The position numbers were made by a program, and so were the translations under genes. Shown one piece after another: positions 1-8,232 of a DNA stretch of 64,000 nucleotides. The stretch comes from Bauldia sp. Its GTDB lineage: Bacteria; Pseudomonadota; Alphaproteobacteria; Rhizobiales; Kaistiaceae. The notes beneath the pieces were generated by a model. The model saw only the letters and a program-made list of their open reading frames with translations, was not told the DNA's origin and did no database searches. Position 1 is the first letter of the stretch; every line of letters begins with the position of its first letter. The stretch lies in NCBI GenBank assembly GCA_026126065.1, contig JAHCJY010000004.1:310001-374000 (forward strand). Reading direction: 5' to 3'.

Positions 1-1494
1 GGCGGTACGATCACATTCAGCGGCATCGACCTGTCCGCTGCCACCGAGCGGTCGATGCGCGATTTCCGCGGCCGGGAGATCTCGATGATCTTCCAGAACC
101 CGCGGGCTGCGCTCAACCCGATCCGGAAGGTCGGACACCAGATCGAGGACATCCTCCGCCAGCACGTCCAGGCGTCCAGCATGGACGTGCTGGAGAAGGC
201 GATCGACATCCTGAAGCAGGTGCGGATCGCCCGGCCCGAGGAGCGCTACAACGCGTATCCGTTCGAGCTCTCCGGCGGCATGTGCCAGCGCATCGTGATC
301 GCCCTTGCCCTCGCCTGCCAGCCGCAGCTCCTGATCGCCGACGAGCCGACCACCGGCCTCGACGTCACCACGCAGAAGGCCGTGATGGAACTCGTCGTCG
401 AGCTGACCCGCGCCCGCGGCATGTCGACGATCCTGATCACCCACGACCTCGGCCTTGCCTCGACCTATTGCGACCGCATCGTCGTCATGGAGAAGGGCCG
501 GATCGTCGAGACCGCGCAGTCGGCGACGATCTTCCGCGATCCCGCTCACCCTTATACGCGGAAGCTCGTTCGGGCGACGCCGCGACCCGGCATATCGCTT
601 CGCGACCTGCTTCCCGATGACCACCCCCAGCGCAACATGCCGATCCCGGTCCAGGCGGTTCCGGAGGGCGCGCCGCTGCTGGAGGTCGAGAACCTCGTGA
701 AGGAGTATCCGCGCCAGCAATCCGGCCCGAAGCCCGGTTTCCTGAAGCGCAAGACCGAGCCGCTGCCGGCCTTCCGGGCGGTCGACGGCATCAGCTTCAA
801 GGTCATGCGCGGCGAGACGGTTGGCCTTGTCGGCGAATCCGGCTGCGGCAAGTCCACGACGTCGATGATGGTGACGCGGCTCATCGACACGACAAGCGGC
901 ACCATCCGGTTCAACGGCGAGGACATCGCGGGCATTCCGGCGGCGCAGTTCACGCGTTCGCCGCTACGGCGGCGGATCCAGATGGTATTCCAGGACCCTT
1001 CGGAGAGCCTCAATCCGCGCTACACGGCGGGCCGGGCCATCATCGATCCGATCCTCCGGATGGGCGAAACGACGACCGACCGCGACGCGCTCGCCGACCG
1101 CTGCGCCGAGCTGGCGCGGCTGGTCGGGCTGCCCGCCGATCTCCTCGACCGCTTCCCGCACCAGCTGTCCGGCGGGCAGAAGGCGCGTGTCGGCATCGCC
1201 CGCGCAATCGCGCTCAACCCGGATCTCGTGATCCTGGACGAGCCGACCGCCGCGCTCGACGTGTCGGTCCAGTCGATCGTCCTCAACCTCCTCAACGATC
1301 TCAAGGCCGAACTCGGCATGAGCTACCTGTTCGTGTCGCACGACCTCCATGTCGTCGGCCTGCTGTGCGACCGAATCATCGTCATGAACACCGGGCGAAT
1401 CGTCGAGCAGGGGAACGCTGCCGACGTGCTCGAACGGCCGACGGCGGCCTACACCAGCGAGCTCATCGCGGCGATCCCCCATCCGCCCGTCTAG
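1..1494 (+). CDS. Dipeptide/oligopeptide ABC transporter, fused dual ATP-binding protein (5' end missing)
   Basis: The frame is open from the first base, so the true start and the first Walker A lie upstream. What is visible is two ABC ATPase domains in one chain. The first shows a Q-loop (FQNP), a signature LSGGMCQR near nt 268, Walker B (LLIADEP) and an H-loop (ITHD). The second, after a linker with a peptide-transporter C-terminal segment, has a complete Walker A (GESGCGKST, about nt 835-860), LSGGQKAR, LVILDEP and SHD. This DppD-DppF fusion layout is typical of GsiA/YejF-type importers that drive uptake of peptides or related solutes at the inner membrane. The permease and binding-protein genes are expected upstream. 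The substrate cannot be told. A FadR-type regulator follows on the same strand. Confidence 0.95.
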   Translation, partial: GGTITFSGIDLSAATERSMRDFRGREISMIFQNPRAALNPIRKVGHQIEDILRQHVQASSMDVLEKAIDILKQVRIARPEERYNAYPFELSGGMCQRIVIALALACQPQLLIADEPTTGLDVTTQKAVMELVVELTRARGMSTILITHDLGLASTYCDRIVVMEKGRIVETAQSATIFRDPAHPYTRKLVRATPRPGISLRDLLPDDHPQRNMPIPVQAVPEGAPLLEVENLVKEYPRQQSGPKPGFLKRKTEPLPAFRAVDGISFKVMRGETVGLVGESGCGKSTTSMMVTRLIDTTSGTIRFNGEDIAGIPAAQFTRSPLRRRIQMVFQDPSESLNPRYTAGRAIIDPILRMGETTTDRDALADRCAELARLVGLPADLLDRFPHQLSGGQKARVGIARAIALNPDLVILDEPTAALDVSVQSIVLNLLNDLKAELGMSYLFVSHDLHVVGLLCDRIIVMNTGRIVEQGNAADVLERPTAAYTSELIAAIPHPPV

Positions 1495-1573
1495 CGGCGA
1501 TTCCCGCGAATTCTCCGCGGAACGCCCAGCCCGAGCCTTCGGGCGGCCGCTTGATGGTCCTTTCGGGGCCTGC

Positions 1574-2296
1574 GTGATAGGAGTGCGCACCATTTGGACC
1601 GGATCGGTGCTGGTGACGCAGTCTTCGCGCTCCTCCGGCGAAGGTGGCAAAGCAGGCCCGCGGGTGACCCGGACCGAAGCCCTTCGCCAGCAATTGTCGG
1701 ACGACATCATCAAGGGGACGCTCGAGCCCGGGTCGCCGCTCGACGAGGCGGATCTGGCGCGGCGCTTCGGAGTGTCGCGGACGCCGGTGCGCGAGGCGAT
1801 CCGCAACCTGGCAGCTTCGGGCCTGGTGGAAACGCGTCCGCATCGCGGCGCGGTCGTCGCCCTGCCGACGCCGTCGCGGCTGATGGACATGTTCAAGGCC
1901 ATGGCCGAGCTCGAAGCGCTGTGCGCCGGGCTTGCCGCCGAGTCCATGACCGCGGCGGAACGGGACGCGCTAGAAAAGCTCCACGAGGAGATGGCCGACT
2001 TCGTCCTGAAGGACGACGCGGCGAAGTACCGGGAACGGAACGAGCGCTTCCACGGCCTCATCTATGCCGGCGCCCACAACAGCTACCTGTCCGAAATTGC
2101 CGTCATGACACGCGCGCGCGTGAGCCCGTTCCGCCGGGCGCAGTTCAGCCAGCCGGGCCGGATCGCCGAATCGCACCGCGAGCACGGGCTGGTCGTGAAG
2201 GCGATCGTCGGCGGCGACCGGAGCGACGCCACGGACCAGATGCGGCTCCACATCGACATCGTCCGGGACGCGTATCGGCGGCTTTCCGCCCGCTGA
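1574..2296 (+). CDS. GntR-family transcriptional regulator, FadR/FCD subfamily
   Basis: The protein has an N-terminal winged helix (a segment around residues 55-90 reading ADLARRFGVSRTPVREA, the GntR recognition helix) and an all-helical FCD ligand-binding domain. Three histidines in FCD metal-site contexts are visible (ERFHGLI, ESHREHG, RLHIDIV), so a metal-linked carboxylate effector is plausible from family knowledge. Length, about 240 residues, is normal. The start is uncertain: GTG 1574 gives about 35 residues ahead of the domain, and GTG 1583 and 1607 are in frame. It lies just downstream of the peptide ABC ATPase and may regulate that operon. This is inference from position. Confidence 0.9.
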   Translation: MIGVRTIWTGSVLVTQSSRSSGEGGKAGPRVTRTEALRQQLSDDIIKGTLEPGSPLDEADLARRFGVSRTPVREAIRNLAASGLVETRPHRGAVVALPTPSRLMDMFKAMAELEALCAGLAAESMTAAERDALEKLHEEMADFVLKDDAAKYRERNERFHGLIYAGAHNSYLSEIAVMTRARVSPFRRAQFSQPGRIAESHREHGLVVKAIVGGDRSDATDQMRLHIDIVRDAYRRLSAR

Positions 2297-2333
2297 CGGC
2301 AAGCTCCCGGGCCCCCTGCCAGCGCGGCGGGCG

Positions 2334-2717
2334 TCACGTGGTGGCGTGCGCCTTCACGATCCGAACGCGGCTGCCGCTGCGGACCGGCCTGAGCCTGGTC
2401 ACGTCGTCCGTCGTCCGCGCCCAGACATTGGCCTCGGACGCGAGGCGGATCTCGTCGCCGCGCGAGGCGGGCGTGCGGCCGAAACCGATCGCAATCGCGT
2501 CGCCCGGCGGCCAGTAGGCGATGTCGCCGGGGTTCATCAACGTACGCGCGTCCGGCTCCTCGGCCAGCGCAACGCCGCAGTCGAAATAGACCTCGTCACC
2601 CCAGGTCGAGACGGAGGCCTCGATCGGCAGCGCGTCCCAGATCGCATCCGCGGTCGGCGTGTCGAGCAGGTCGGCCTCGATGACGATCGAGCCGAAGACG
2701 AAACTGATCCGCCGCAT
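2334..2717 (-). CDS. Cyclophilin-like fold protein (TM1367 type)
   Basis: A 127-residue protein whose pattern matches the small cyclophilin-like beta-barrel family typified by Thermotoga TM1367: an N-terminal strand motif, then TADAIWDALP, then W/Y-rich strands (STWGDEVYF, GDIAYWPPGDAIAIGFG). These proteins share the cyclophilin fold, but most lack the proline isomerase active site and their role is unknown. The ATG lies 51 bases from the downstream end of the usg gene on the same strand, so the two may be co-transcribed. No signal peptide is seen. The family call is from recognition of the motif order, not an alignment. Confidence 0.75.
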   Translation of the reverse strand: MRRISFVFGSIVIEADLLDTPTADAIWDALPIEASVSTWGDEVYFDCGVALAEEPDARTLMNPGDIAYWPPGDAIAIGFGRTPASRGDEIRLASEANVWARTTDDVTRLRPVRSGSRVRIVKAHATT

Positions 2718-2768
2718 GTCTGCTCCCGCGTTGCCTCCATCCGCCGATAGCAGCGCCGGAGCGGGCGA

Positions 2769-3038
2769 TCAATTCAGGCCGTATTCCGCAGCCGCGATCC
2801 GCACCTCGGCCGGCGAAAGGAGCCGGTGGTGGGCGATCTGGACGGAATGAAGCGGCCCCTCCAGTTTCGCCGCCCAGAAGTCGAGGAACTTCTTGAGCGC
2901 AGGGAAACGGGGAGCAATGTCGTAGTCCTGCCAGACGAACGTCTGGAGCAGTTCGCGGTGGTCGGGGATGCGGTAGAGTATCTCCGCTGTCGTCAGTCCG
3001 TATCCTTCGAGCGGAACGGTCTTTTGGGACTGCAGCAT
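2769..3038 (-). CDS. Usg family protein
   Basis: This 89-residue protein matches the small alphaproteobacterial Usg family (named from its position near tryptophan genes in Caulobacter): GYGLTTAEILYRIPDH near the start, then a tryptophan-containing core (FVWQDYD, PRFPALKKFLDFW) and the ending VQIAHHRLLSPAEVR. Its biochemical role is unknown. Length and start (MLQSQK) agree with the family. It is divergent from the uracil-DNA glycosylase gene, so the roughly 180-base gap between them should hold both promoters. Confidence 0.85.
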   Translation of the reverse strand: MLQSQKTVPLEGYGLTTAEILYRIPDHRELLQTFVWQDYDIAPRFPALKKFLDFWAAKLEGPLHSVQIAHHRLLSPAEVRIAAAEYGLN

Positions 3039-3222
3039 TCGAGCCTAAGCCTTTCACGTTGCGAACGTTACAGGCATTGGAGCTTCCCTCGGTCCTCGCG
3101 ATCGTGCAAGAGGCAATGTGCTGCTTTGTCGGTCGCCCATGCAGATTGGCAGCCTTCGCCGGCGGCTGCTAGCGACCCGGTGGCGGCTTGCATTGGCCGG
3201 TGCCTTGTGGCCGGTTCGGGCG

Positions 3223-4050
3223 ATGCAGACTTCACCCGGTTCCAACCCCTGGACCCCCGACGAGCTTCGCCGGCTCGTCGCGTGGTATGCCGCGATGGGC
3301 GTCGATGCTCCGCTCGAGGAAGAGCCGGTCGACCGGCTCGCCGCCAGGACCGCGGCGGCTCCACCCCGCGCGCCTGGCCCCGCCACAACACCCGGCGCGG
3401 ACGCCGTGCCCGCGACGGCGCGCCGGGCGCCGGTTGCCGTGCCTGCCGCCGAGGCAGAGAGCCTTGCCCGCACCACTGCGGCGGCGGCCAGCACGCTCGA
3501 CGAACTCCGGGCGGCGCTGGCGGCGTTCGAAGGCTGCAACCTCCGCCTGACGGCGACCAACCTCGTCTTCGCTGACGGGACGCCCGGCTCGCGGGTGATG
3601 TTCGTCGGCGAGGCGCCCGGGCGTGACGAAGACCTCCAGGGCCTCCCTTTCGTCGGCCGCGCCGGGCAACTGCTCGACCGGATGCTGAAGGCGATCGGGC
3701 TTGCGCGGAGCGATGTCTACATCGCCAACATCGTGCCGTGGCGACCGCCGGGCAACCGTACCCCGACGCCGCAGGAAACCGCGTCCTGCCGCCCGTTCAT
3801 GATCCGTCAGATCCAACTCGCCAATCCGGACTTCCTCGTCTGCCTCGGCGGCGTGTCGATGCGGGAACTGTTCGGCACCGACGGCATCCTGCGCCAACGC
3901 GGCAAGTGGCGGGACTACGACACCGGCACGCGAACAATCAGGGCCATGGCGATGCTCCATCCGGCCTACCTGCTGCGCCAGCCGCTCCACAAGCGCCTGG
4001 CGTGGCGCGACCTCGTCGCGCTGAAGGCGGCGTTGGACGGCGCGCCGTAG
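3223..4050 (+). CDS. Uracil-DNA glycosylase, family 4-like
   Basis: Removes uracil from DNA at the first step of base-excision repair. The domain begins about residue 105. Motif A is [12 protein letters not shown] followed by [13 protein letters not shown]. The active-site region reads [15 protein letters not shown], and the C-terminal motif is HPAYLLRQP. Family 4 enzymes normally hold a 4Fe-4S cluster with four cysteines; here the KCRPP cysteine is replaced by tryptophan (PWRPP) and the first CxxC keeps only one cysteine, so the cluster is probably absent. The first roughly 100 residues are Ala/Pro-rich linker. ATG 3223 ([12 protein letters not shown]) is chosen because the extension to 3118 looks non-coding; neither start has a strong ribosome site. 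Confidence 0.88.
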   Translation: MQTSPGSNPWTPDELRRLVAWYAAMGVDAPLEEEPVDRLAARTAAAPPRAPGPATTPGADAVPATARRAPVAVPAAEAESLARTTAAAASTLDELRAALAAFEGCNLRLTATNLVFADGTPGSRVMFVGEAPGRDEDLQGLPFVGRAGQLLDRMLKAIGLARSDVYIANIVPWRPPGNRTPTPQETASCRPFMIRQIQLANPDFLVCLGGVSMRELFGTDGILRQRGKWRDYDTGTRTIRAMAMLHPAYLLRQPLHKRLAWRDLVALKAALDGAP

Positions 4051-4410
4051 TCCGCAGGCTGTCGATCCCGTTCTGCTGGCAACCGACACCCATGTCCAGC
4101 GGCGGAACGTATTACGCCGGATCGCTTGTTGTTCTCATCCTGCGTGGAACAAAGGAGCCGTGCCGCACGAGCGTTGTAGACGAGGCAACGGTCTCGGCGC
4201 TCGCCTCCACTGCTGGCATCGCGCACCTTGCCGCGAGGGACCGACTCTTTTCCTGGAGCGTCTGTTCAACTGTCACAAACTCTAGAACCATTCAAGAGAA
4301 CGTGATCCCCTTCGAACGCTTCTCAATAGCAGGCCACCGGGACGGTCCAATATCCTGATGTTCGGGTTCATGTTTCGAACGAGACATGCCCGGGCAGAGG
4401 GAGGGAGACC
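4051..4410. other. Intergenic region of 360 bases, probable promoter of the haem protein gene
   Basis: No convincing gene is present. The stretch is less GC-rich than its flanks, as expected for a promoter region. A purine-rich ribosome site (gaGGGAGGgag) sits just before the TTG at 4411. A GGAAC at about 4146 followed by CGTT was examined as a stress promoter, but its 21-base spacer is too long. Confidence 0.5.
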
Positions 4411-4899
4411 TTGAGAAACATCGGGAAATACCAGGCCGCTGCGCTGGTCGCGGGAGCGGTGGCAATTGCGGGCGCGGCGGTAGCCCAGCCGCTCGGCCAG
4501 GGCTGGCTGTTGGGCGCACCGGACGACACGACGCGTTTCGAGATCCTCCAGCGCGACGCTGGCGGCACCGGCCGGACCATGCTGGAGATGTCGATCCGCT
4601 ACGAGCGCATGTACGAGGCCGTGGCCGACGGAAACCTCCAACTGGCGGCCCGCAACTGGGACGGCATCGACGGCTCGCTGTCGCGCGGCCTCGTCCGCCG
4701 GCCGGACCGGACGGAAACGGCCGACGCGTTCCTCTACGCCGTGTTCGACCAGGTGATGGAGGACTTCGAATCGGAGGACATCGTGCGCGCGCGGGCAGGC
4801 TTCATGACGGCGCGCGATGCCTGCATGGGTTGCCACGTGGCGAGCGACCTCGCCTACATCAACGACCAGCGCCTGTTCCGGAACCTCGTGTTCCAGTAG
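4411..4899 (+). CDS. Periplasmic c-type haem protein, cytochrome c'-like
   Basis: The protein starts with an export signal (basic MRNIGKYQ, a hydrophobic stretch, then a VAQP-type cleavage site near residue 25). It has a single haem-binding motif, CMGCH, at residues 138-142, near the C-terminus. A late CxxCH in a helical protein of about 140 mature residues is the layout of cytochrome c' and related four-helix haem proteins, which bind NO/CO or transfer electrons in the periplasm. The call is by layout only. The TTG start is supported by a GGGAGG site 5-8 bases upstream and by the signal peptide. It stands alone, with its own upstream gap and a hairpin after it. Confidence 0.72.
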   Translation: MRNIGKYQAAALVAGAVAIAGAAVAQPLGQGWLLGAPDDTTRFEILQRDAGGTGRTMLEMSIRYERMYEAVADGNLQLAARNWDGIDGSLSRGLVRRPDRTETADAFLYAVFDQVMEDFESEDIVRARAGFMTARDACMGCHVASDLAYINDQRLFRNLVFQ

Positions 4900-4953
4900 G
4901 CACGCACAGGGGATCGCGGCGGCGCTGGGCGAGCCGCGTCTTCACGGAATGAC

Positions 4954-4981
4954 GGGCCGGCCAGGGCACACTGGCCGGCCC
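4954..4981 (+). terminator. Hairpin after the haem protein gene, possible terminator
   Basis: A perfect 11-base-pair stem (GGGCCGGCCAG paired with CTGGCCGGCCC) around a six-base loop. The T-run that follows is weak (TGTTG), so termination is probable but not certain. Confidence 0.6.
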
Positions 4982-5003
4982 TGTTGCGCGGGGGTCCCGG
5001 GCG

Positions 5004-6179
5004 ATGGATTGTGCGGCATCGCCCATGAGCCGTGACCGCCGCATGCGACGCACCTTCCGCAGCCTCATCGTGGCCGTTGCGACGGCGGCGGCCCTCGCCA
5101 GCGCGCCGCCGGCGGCCGCGCAGATCCGCATCGGTGTCGCCGGGCCGATGACGGGAGCGATCGGCCAGCTTGGCGGCGAACTCGTCGCCGGCGCCGAGGC
5201 GGCGGTGTCCGCGCTCAACGCAGCCGGCGGCGTGCTGGGCCAGCAGGTCCGCATCGAGGTCGCCGATGACGCCACGGCCGCCGCCGCATGTTCGGATGAC
5301 CAACGCGCCCCGGCCGTCGCCAACCAGCTCGCCGGCGCGGGCGTGGTGTTCGTCGTCGGCCATCTCTGCTCGGCCGCCTCGATCGCGGCGGCAACGGTCT
5401 ACGCCGCCGAGGGTATCGTGCAGATCGCCCCCGGTGCGCCCGATCCGCGATTCACCGACGACCGTGCCGGACCGGGTGTCTTCCGCCTGTTCGGCCGCGC
5501 CGACGCACAGGCGGGCATCGCCGCCGCGCACATCGCCACGCAGTTCGCGGGCGTACCGGTGGCCGTCGTCGACGACCAGACCGAGTACGGCCGAAGCCTC
5601 GGCGGCGCGATCCGGGGGGCATTGGGGGGCTTGGGAATCCCCCTCGCCTTCAACGAGAGCTACCGGTCGTCGTCCGTCGACCTGGTCGACCTCGTCCGCC
5701 GGATCGGGGTCTCGGACGCGGGACTTGTCTATTTCGCCGGAAACGCAGCCGAAGCGGCGCGCCTCCGGCTCGAGCTGACGTCCCAGGGGTCGACCGCCGT
5801 CCTGTTCGGGGGCGATGCGCTCGCCGACCCGGATTTCACGGCAGCTGCCGGCGAGGCGGCGGATGGCGCCATCTTCACCTACCCGCCCGATCCTGCCACC
5901 GGTCCGACGGCGGCCGACGCCGTGGCCGCCATGCGCGCCGCGGGTCTCGAACCCACCCGCTTCTCTCTCCATGCGTACGCGGCCGTGGAGATTTGGGCCG
6001 CCGCCGTCGCCGAGGCGGGCACGACGAACCTGGCACCGGTGGCGCGGGAGATCGCGGCGGGTACTTTCGAGACCGTGCTCGGTCCGGTCACTTTCAACGC
6101 GGATGGCGAGGCGGACCTCGTCGGCTGGGTCGTCCACGAGTGGCGCGGCACGGCCTACATGCCGCTCCCCTCTCCGTAG
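5004..6179 (+). CDS. Branched-chain amino acid-type ABC transporter substrate-binding protein (LivJ-like)
   Basis: A periplasmic binding protein of Periplasmic_binding_6 type. After a signal peptide (RTFRSLIVAVATAAAL, cleaved after AAAQ) it opens with IRIGVAGPMTGAIGQLGGEL, the family's start. Other family features follow: GVVFVVGHLCSAASIAAA, a central VAVVDDQTEYGRSLGGA, and VYFAGNAAEAARL. Two cysteines (SDDQ region and GHLC) could form the conserved N-domain disulfide. No permease or ATPase neighbours are present, so this is an orphan binding protein; the ligand is unknown. The start is uncertain: ATG 5004, 5025 and 5043 are in frame, and 5043 (MRRTF) also gives a good signal peptide. Confidence 0.88.
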   Translation: MDCAASPMSRDRRMRRTFRSLIVAVATAAALASAPPAAAQIRIGVAGPMTGAIGQLGGELVAGAEAAVSALNAAGGVLGQQVRIEVADDATAAAACSDDQRAPAVANQLAGAGVVFVVGHLCSAASIAAATVYAAEGIVQIAPGAPDPRFTDDRAGPGVFRLFGRADAQAGIAAAHIATQFAGVPVAVVDDQTEYGRSLGGAIRGALGGLGIPLAFNESYRSSSVDLVDLVRRIGVSDAGLVYFAGNAAEAARLRLELTSQGSTAVLFGGDALADPDFTAAAGEAADGAIFTYPPDPATGPTAADAVAAMRAAGLEPTRFSLHAYAAVEIWAAAVAEAGTTNLAPVAREIAAGTFETVLGPVTFNADGEADLVGWVVHEWRGTAYMPLPSP

Positions 6180-6265
6180 CGCCGCGGCGGTTTGCCCGCT
6201 GCGTTCAATTGCGCCGGGACGGTCCCGCGTGCTACCGGCGCGCAACTCAAGCAACGAGGCGAGCC

Positions 6266-6940
6266 ATGTCCCGTCCGATCATCATTGCACCGTCGATCCT
6301 GTCGTCCGACTTCTCCCGCCTCGCGGACGAGATCAAGGCGGTCCAGAACGCCGGCGCCGACTGGATCCATGCCGACGTGATGGACGGCCACTATGTGCCG
6401 AACCTCACCTTCGGCCCGCCGGTGGTGAAGGCGATCCGGCCGCATGTGACGGGGGTCCTCGACGTCCACCTCATGATCGCGCCGGTCGATCCGTACCTCC
6501 AGGCGTTCGCGGACGCCGGCTCGGACATCATCAGCATCCATGTCGAATCGGGTCCGCACCTTCACCGGTCGCTCCAGGCGATCCGCAACATGGGCAAGAA
6601 GGCCGGCGTCGTCCTGAACCCGTCGACGCATGAAAGCGCGCTCTACTACGTCAAGGACCTCGTCGACCTCGTCCTCGTCATGAGCGTGAACCCCGGCTTC
6701 GGCGGCCAAGCCTTCATCCCGGAAGCGGTCGAGAAGGTGCGCAACATTCGCGCCATGGTCGGCCCGAACGTCATCATCGAAGTCGATGGCGGCGTGACGC
6801 CCGAGACCGCCCCGGCCCTCGTCAGGGCCGGCGCCGACGCGCTCGTGGCGGGCGCCGCGGTCTTCAAGGGCGGCAACGAGGAAGCCTACCGCAAGAACAT
6901 CACCGCGATCCGCCAGTCGGTGTCGACGATCACCGCCTGA
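6266..6940 (+). CDS. rpe: Ribulose-phosphate 3-epimerase
   Basis: Interconverts ribulose 5-phosphate and xylulose 5-phosphate in the pentose phosphate and Calvin pathways. The 224-residue TIM barrel shows all family hallmarks: IAPSILSSDF at the start, the metal/catalytic segment HADVMDGHYVPNLTFG, DVHLMI, the mobile loop MSVNPGFGGQAFI, and the phosphate site VDGGV with VAGAAVF. ATG 6266 begins directly at MSRPIIIAPS and has a GAGGCGAG ribosome site upstream; longer in-frame starts upstream belong to non-coding sequence. It lies between the orphan binding protein and a DUF2259 gene on the same strand. Confidence 0.97.
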   Translation: MSRPIIIAPSILSSDFSRLADEIKAVQNAGADWIHADVMDGHYVPNLTFGPPVVKAIRPHVTGVLDVHLMIAPVDPYLQAFADAGSDIISIHVESGPHLHRSLQAIRNMGKKAGVVLNPSTHESALYYVKDLVDLVLVMSVNPGFGGQAFIPEAVEKVRNIRAMVGPNVIIEVDGGVTPETAPALVRAGADALVAGAAVFKGGNEEAYRKNITAIRQSVSTITA

Positions 6941-6976
6941 AGCGGATAGCATCGCGGGGAACGGAGGAACGCCAAC

Positions 6977-7696
6977 ATGCGCCGTCTCATCCTTGCGATT
7001 GCTGCCCTCTTCGCCCTCGCTTCGGCGGCCGCGGCCGGCGACTACGCCGACCGCGAGTTCATCGGCTTCTCGCCCGACGGACGCTATTTTGCGTTCGAGG
7101 AGTACGGGATCCAGGACGGCTCCGGCTTCCCCTACTCCAACATCTACCTGATCGACACGTCGACCGATTCCTGGGTGACCGGAACGCCGGTCCGGGTCCG
7201 GCTCGATGACGAGAGCGCCACGCTCGAGGCTGCCCGCGCCCAGGCGCGCGCCGGCGCCGCGACGGCGCTCGCGAGCCGAGGAGTCGGCCTGCCGGGCCGG
7301 CTGCTCGTCAGCAATCCGCTGACCGAGGTCGTCGACCGGCATTTCGCAGAGTTCTTCACGCTGGTGTTCGTGCCGCCCCAGACGGACACCAACATCGTGA
7401 CGATCGACGAATACACGCTCCCGGTGAAGTCCTGTCCGGCCGATTTCGGTCAGACGATGGGCTTCGACCTGATGCTGCAGACCGTGGACGGCGCCGAGCG
7501 GCGGCTGCACCACGACAACGCCATCCCGGCAAGCCGCGGCTGTCCGCTCGCCTACGGCATCTCCGACGTCGTCGCCTTCGACACGCCCGGCGGCGAGGTG
7601 GTGCTGATCATCCTCGTGAACGTGTTCCAGATCGGGTTCGAAGGGCCGGACCGCCGGTTCATCGCGATCGCGACATCAATCCCGCAGCCGTACTGA
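6977..7696 (+). CDS. Predicted secreted protein, DUF2259 family
   Basis: The 239-residue product has a signal peptide (MRRLILAIAALFALASAAAAG, cleavage about residue 21). It continues with the DUF2259 opening ADREFIGFSPDGRYFAFEEYGIQDGSGFPY, which resembles a beta-propeller blade strand. Function is unknown in this alphaproteobacterial family. There is a purine-rich site (GGGGAACGGAGG) ahead of ATG 6977. Its stop codon overlaps the probable start of the following membrane-protein gene, suggesting translational coupling. Confidence 0.85.
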   Translation: MRRLILAIAALFALASAAAAGDYADREFIGFSPDGRYFAFEEYGIQDGSGFPYSNIYLIDTSTDSWVTGTPVRVRLDDESATLEAARAQARAGAATALASRGVGLPGRLLVSNPLTEVVDRHFAEFFTLVFVPPQTDTNIVTIDEYTLPVKSCPADFGQTMGFDLMLQTVDGAERRLHHDNAIPASRGCPLAYGISDVVAFDTPGGEVVLIILVNVFQIGFEGPDRRFIAIATSIPQPY

Positions 7697-8232
7697 GCGG
7701 GACGATCGGGCCACCTCTTCACCCGCTCCGGTTCGGCCTGATCTATGGCCTTGCGATCGGGACGGCGTACCTTGCCGGCGCGCTTGCGCAGCGCGGCACG
7801 ATCGAGCCGCGCCTCGGGCTCGCGCTTGCGCTCTACGCTATCGGCGCGCTCGCGGCGGGCGTGGCTTCCGCGTGGCTTCTGCCACGCTGGACGGCCCACC
7901 GGCCGCCATCCGCGCGGCTGGCGGCGAGCATCGCCGTCCTGTCCGGCCTTACTGTCGGCTTCGGCGCGTTCGCCCTTTTCGTGGCGGTGGCCGTGCTCCA
8001 GTCGAGCCGCTGGGGCGCGCCGTTCTCGCTCGAATGGATCGGCTCCATGATCGTGAACAGCGGGGCCTCCCTCGTGTACACGATCGCGCTTGGCCTCCCG
8101 ATGCTCATCCCGCTCGGCATCCCCGTGATGTTCCTGGGCGCGTGGCAGTTGGCCCGGCTGCCGCGATTGTCGGCCGCCGCAGCGCCTGTTAGACCGCGCG
8201 CATCCAACGAACCCGAAGGCCCCGCATCGTGA
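7693..8232 (+). CDS. Four-helix membrane protein of unknown function, probable CTG start
   Basis: The reading frame encodes four clear hydrophobic helices: around LIYGLAIGTAYLAGAL, LGLALALYAIGALAAGVAS, IAVLSGLTVGFGAFALFVAV and LVYTIALGLPMLIPLGIPVMFL. The first two lie upstream of the first conventional start (GTG 7861), so the gene must begin earlier. The only plausible site is CTG 7693, which overlaps the stop of the DUF2259 gene as CTGA, like the ATGA/GTGA junctions used elsewhere here. Its end overlaps the purB start (GTGA at 8229-8232), which supports the frame being real. Family and role are not recognised. A GTG 7861 start would cut off half the protein. Confidence 0.6.
   Translation: MSGTIGPPLHPLRFGLIYGLAIGTAYLAGALAQRGTIEPRLGLALALYAIGALAAGVASAWLLPRWTAHRPPSARLAASIAVLSGLTVGFGAFALFVAVAVLQSSRWGAPFSLEWIGSMIVNSGASLVYTIALGLPMLIPLGIPVMFLGAWQLARLPRLSAAAAPVRPRASNEPEGPAS

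Noticed and set aside
4146-4175. GGAAC followed by CGTT upstream of the haem protein
   Set aside because: The spacer is about 21 bases, outside the 16-17 required for an EcfG promoter.
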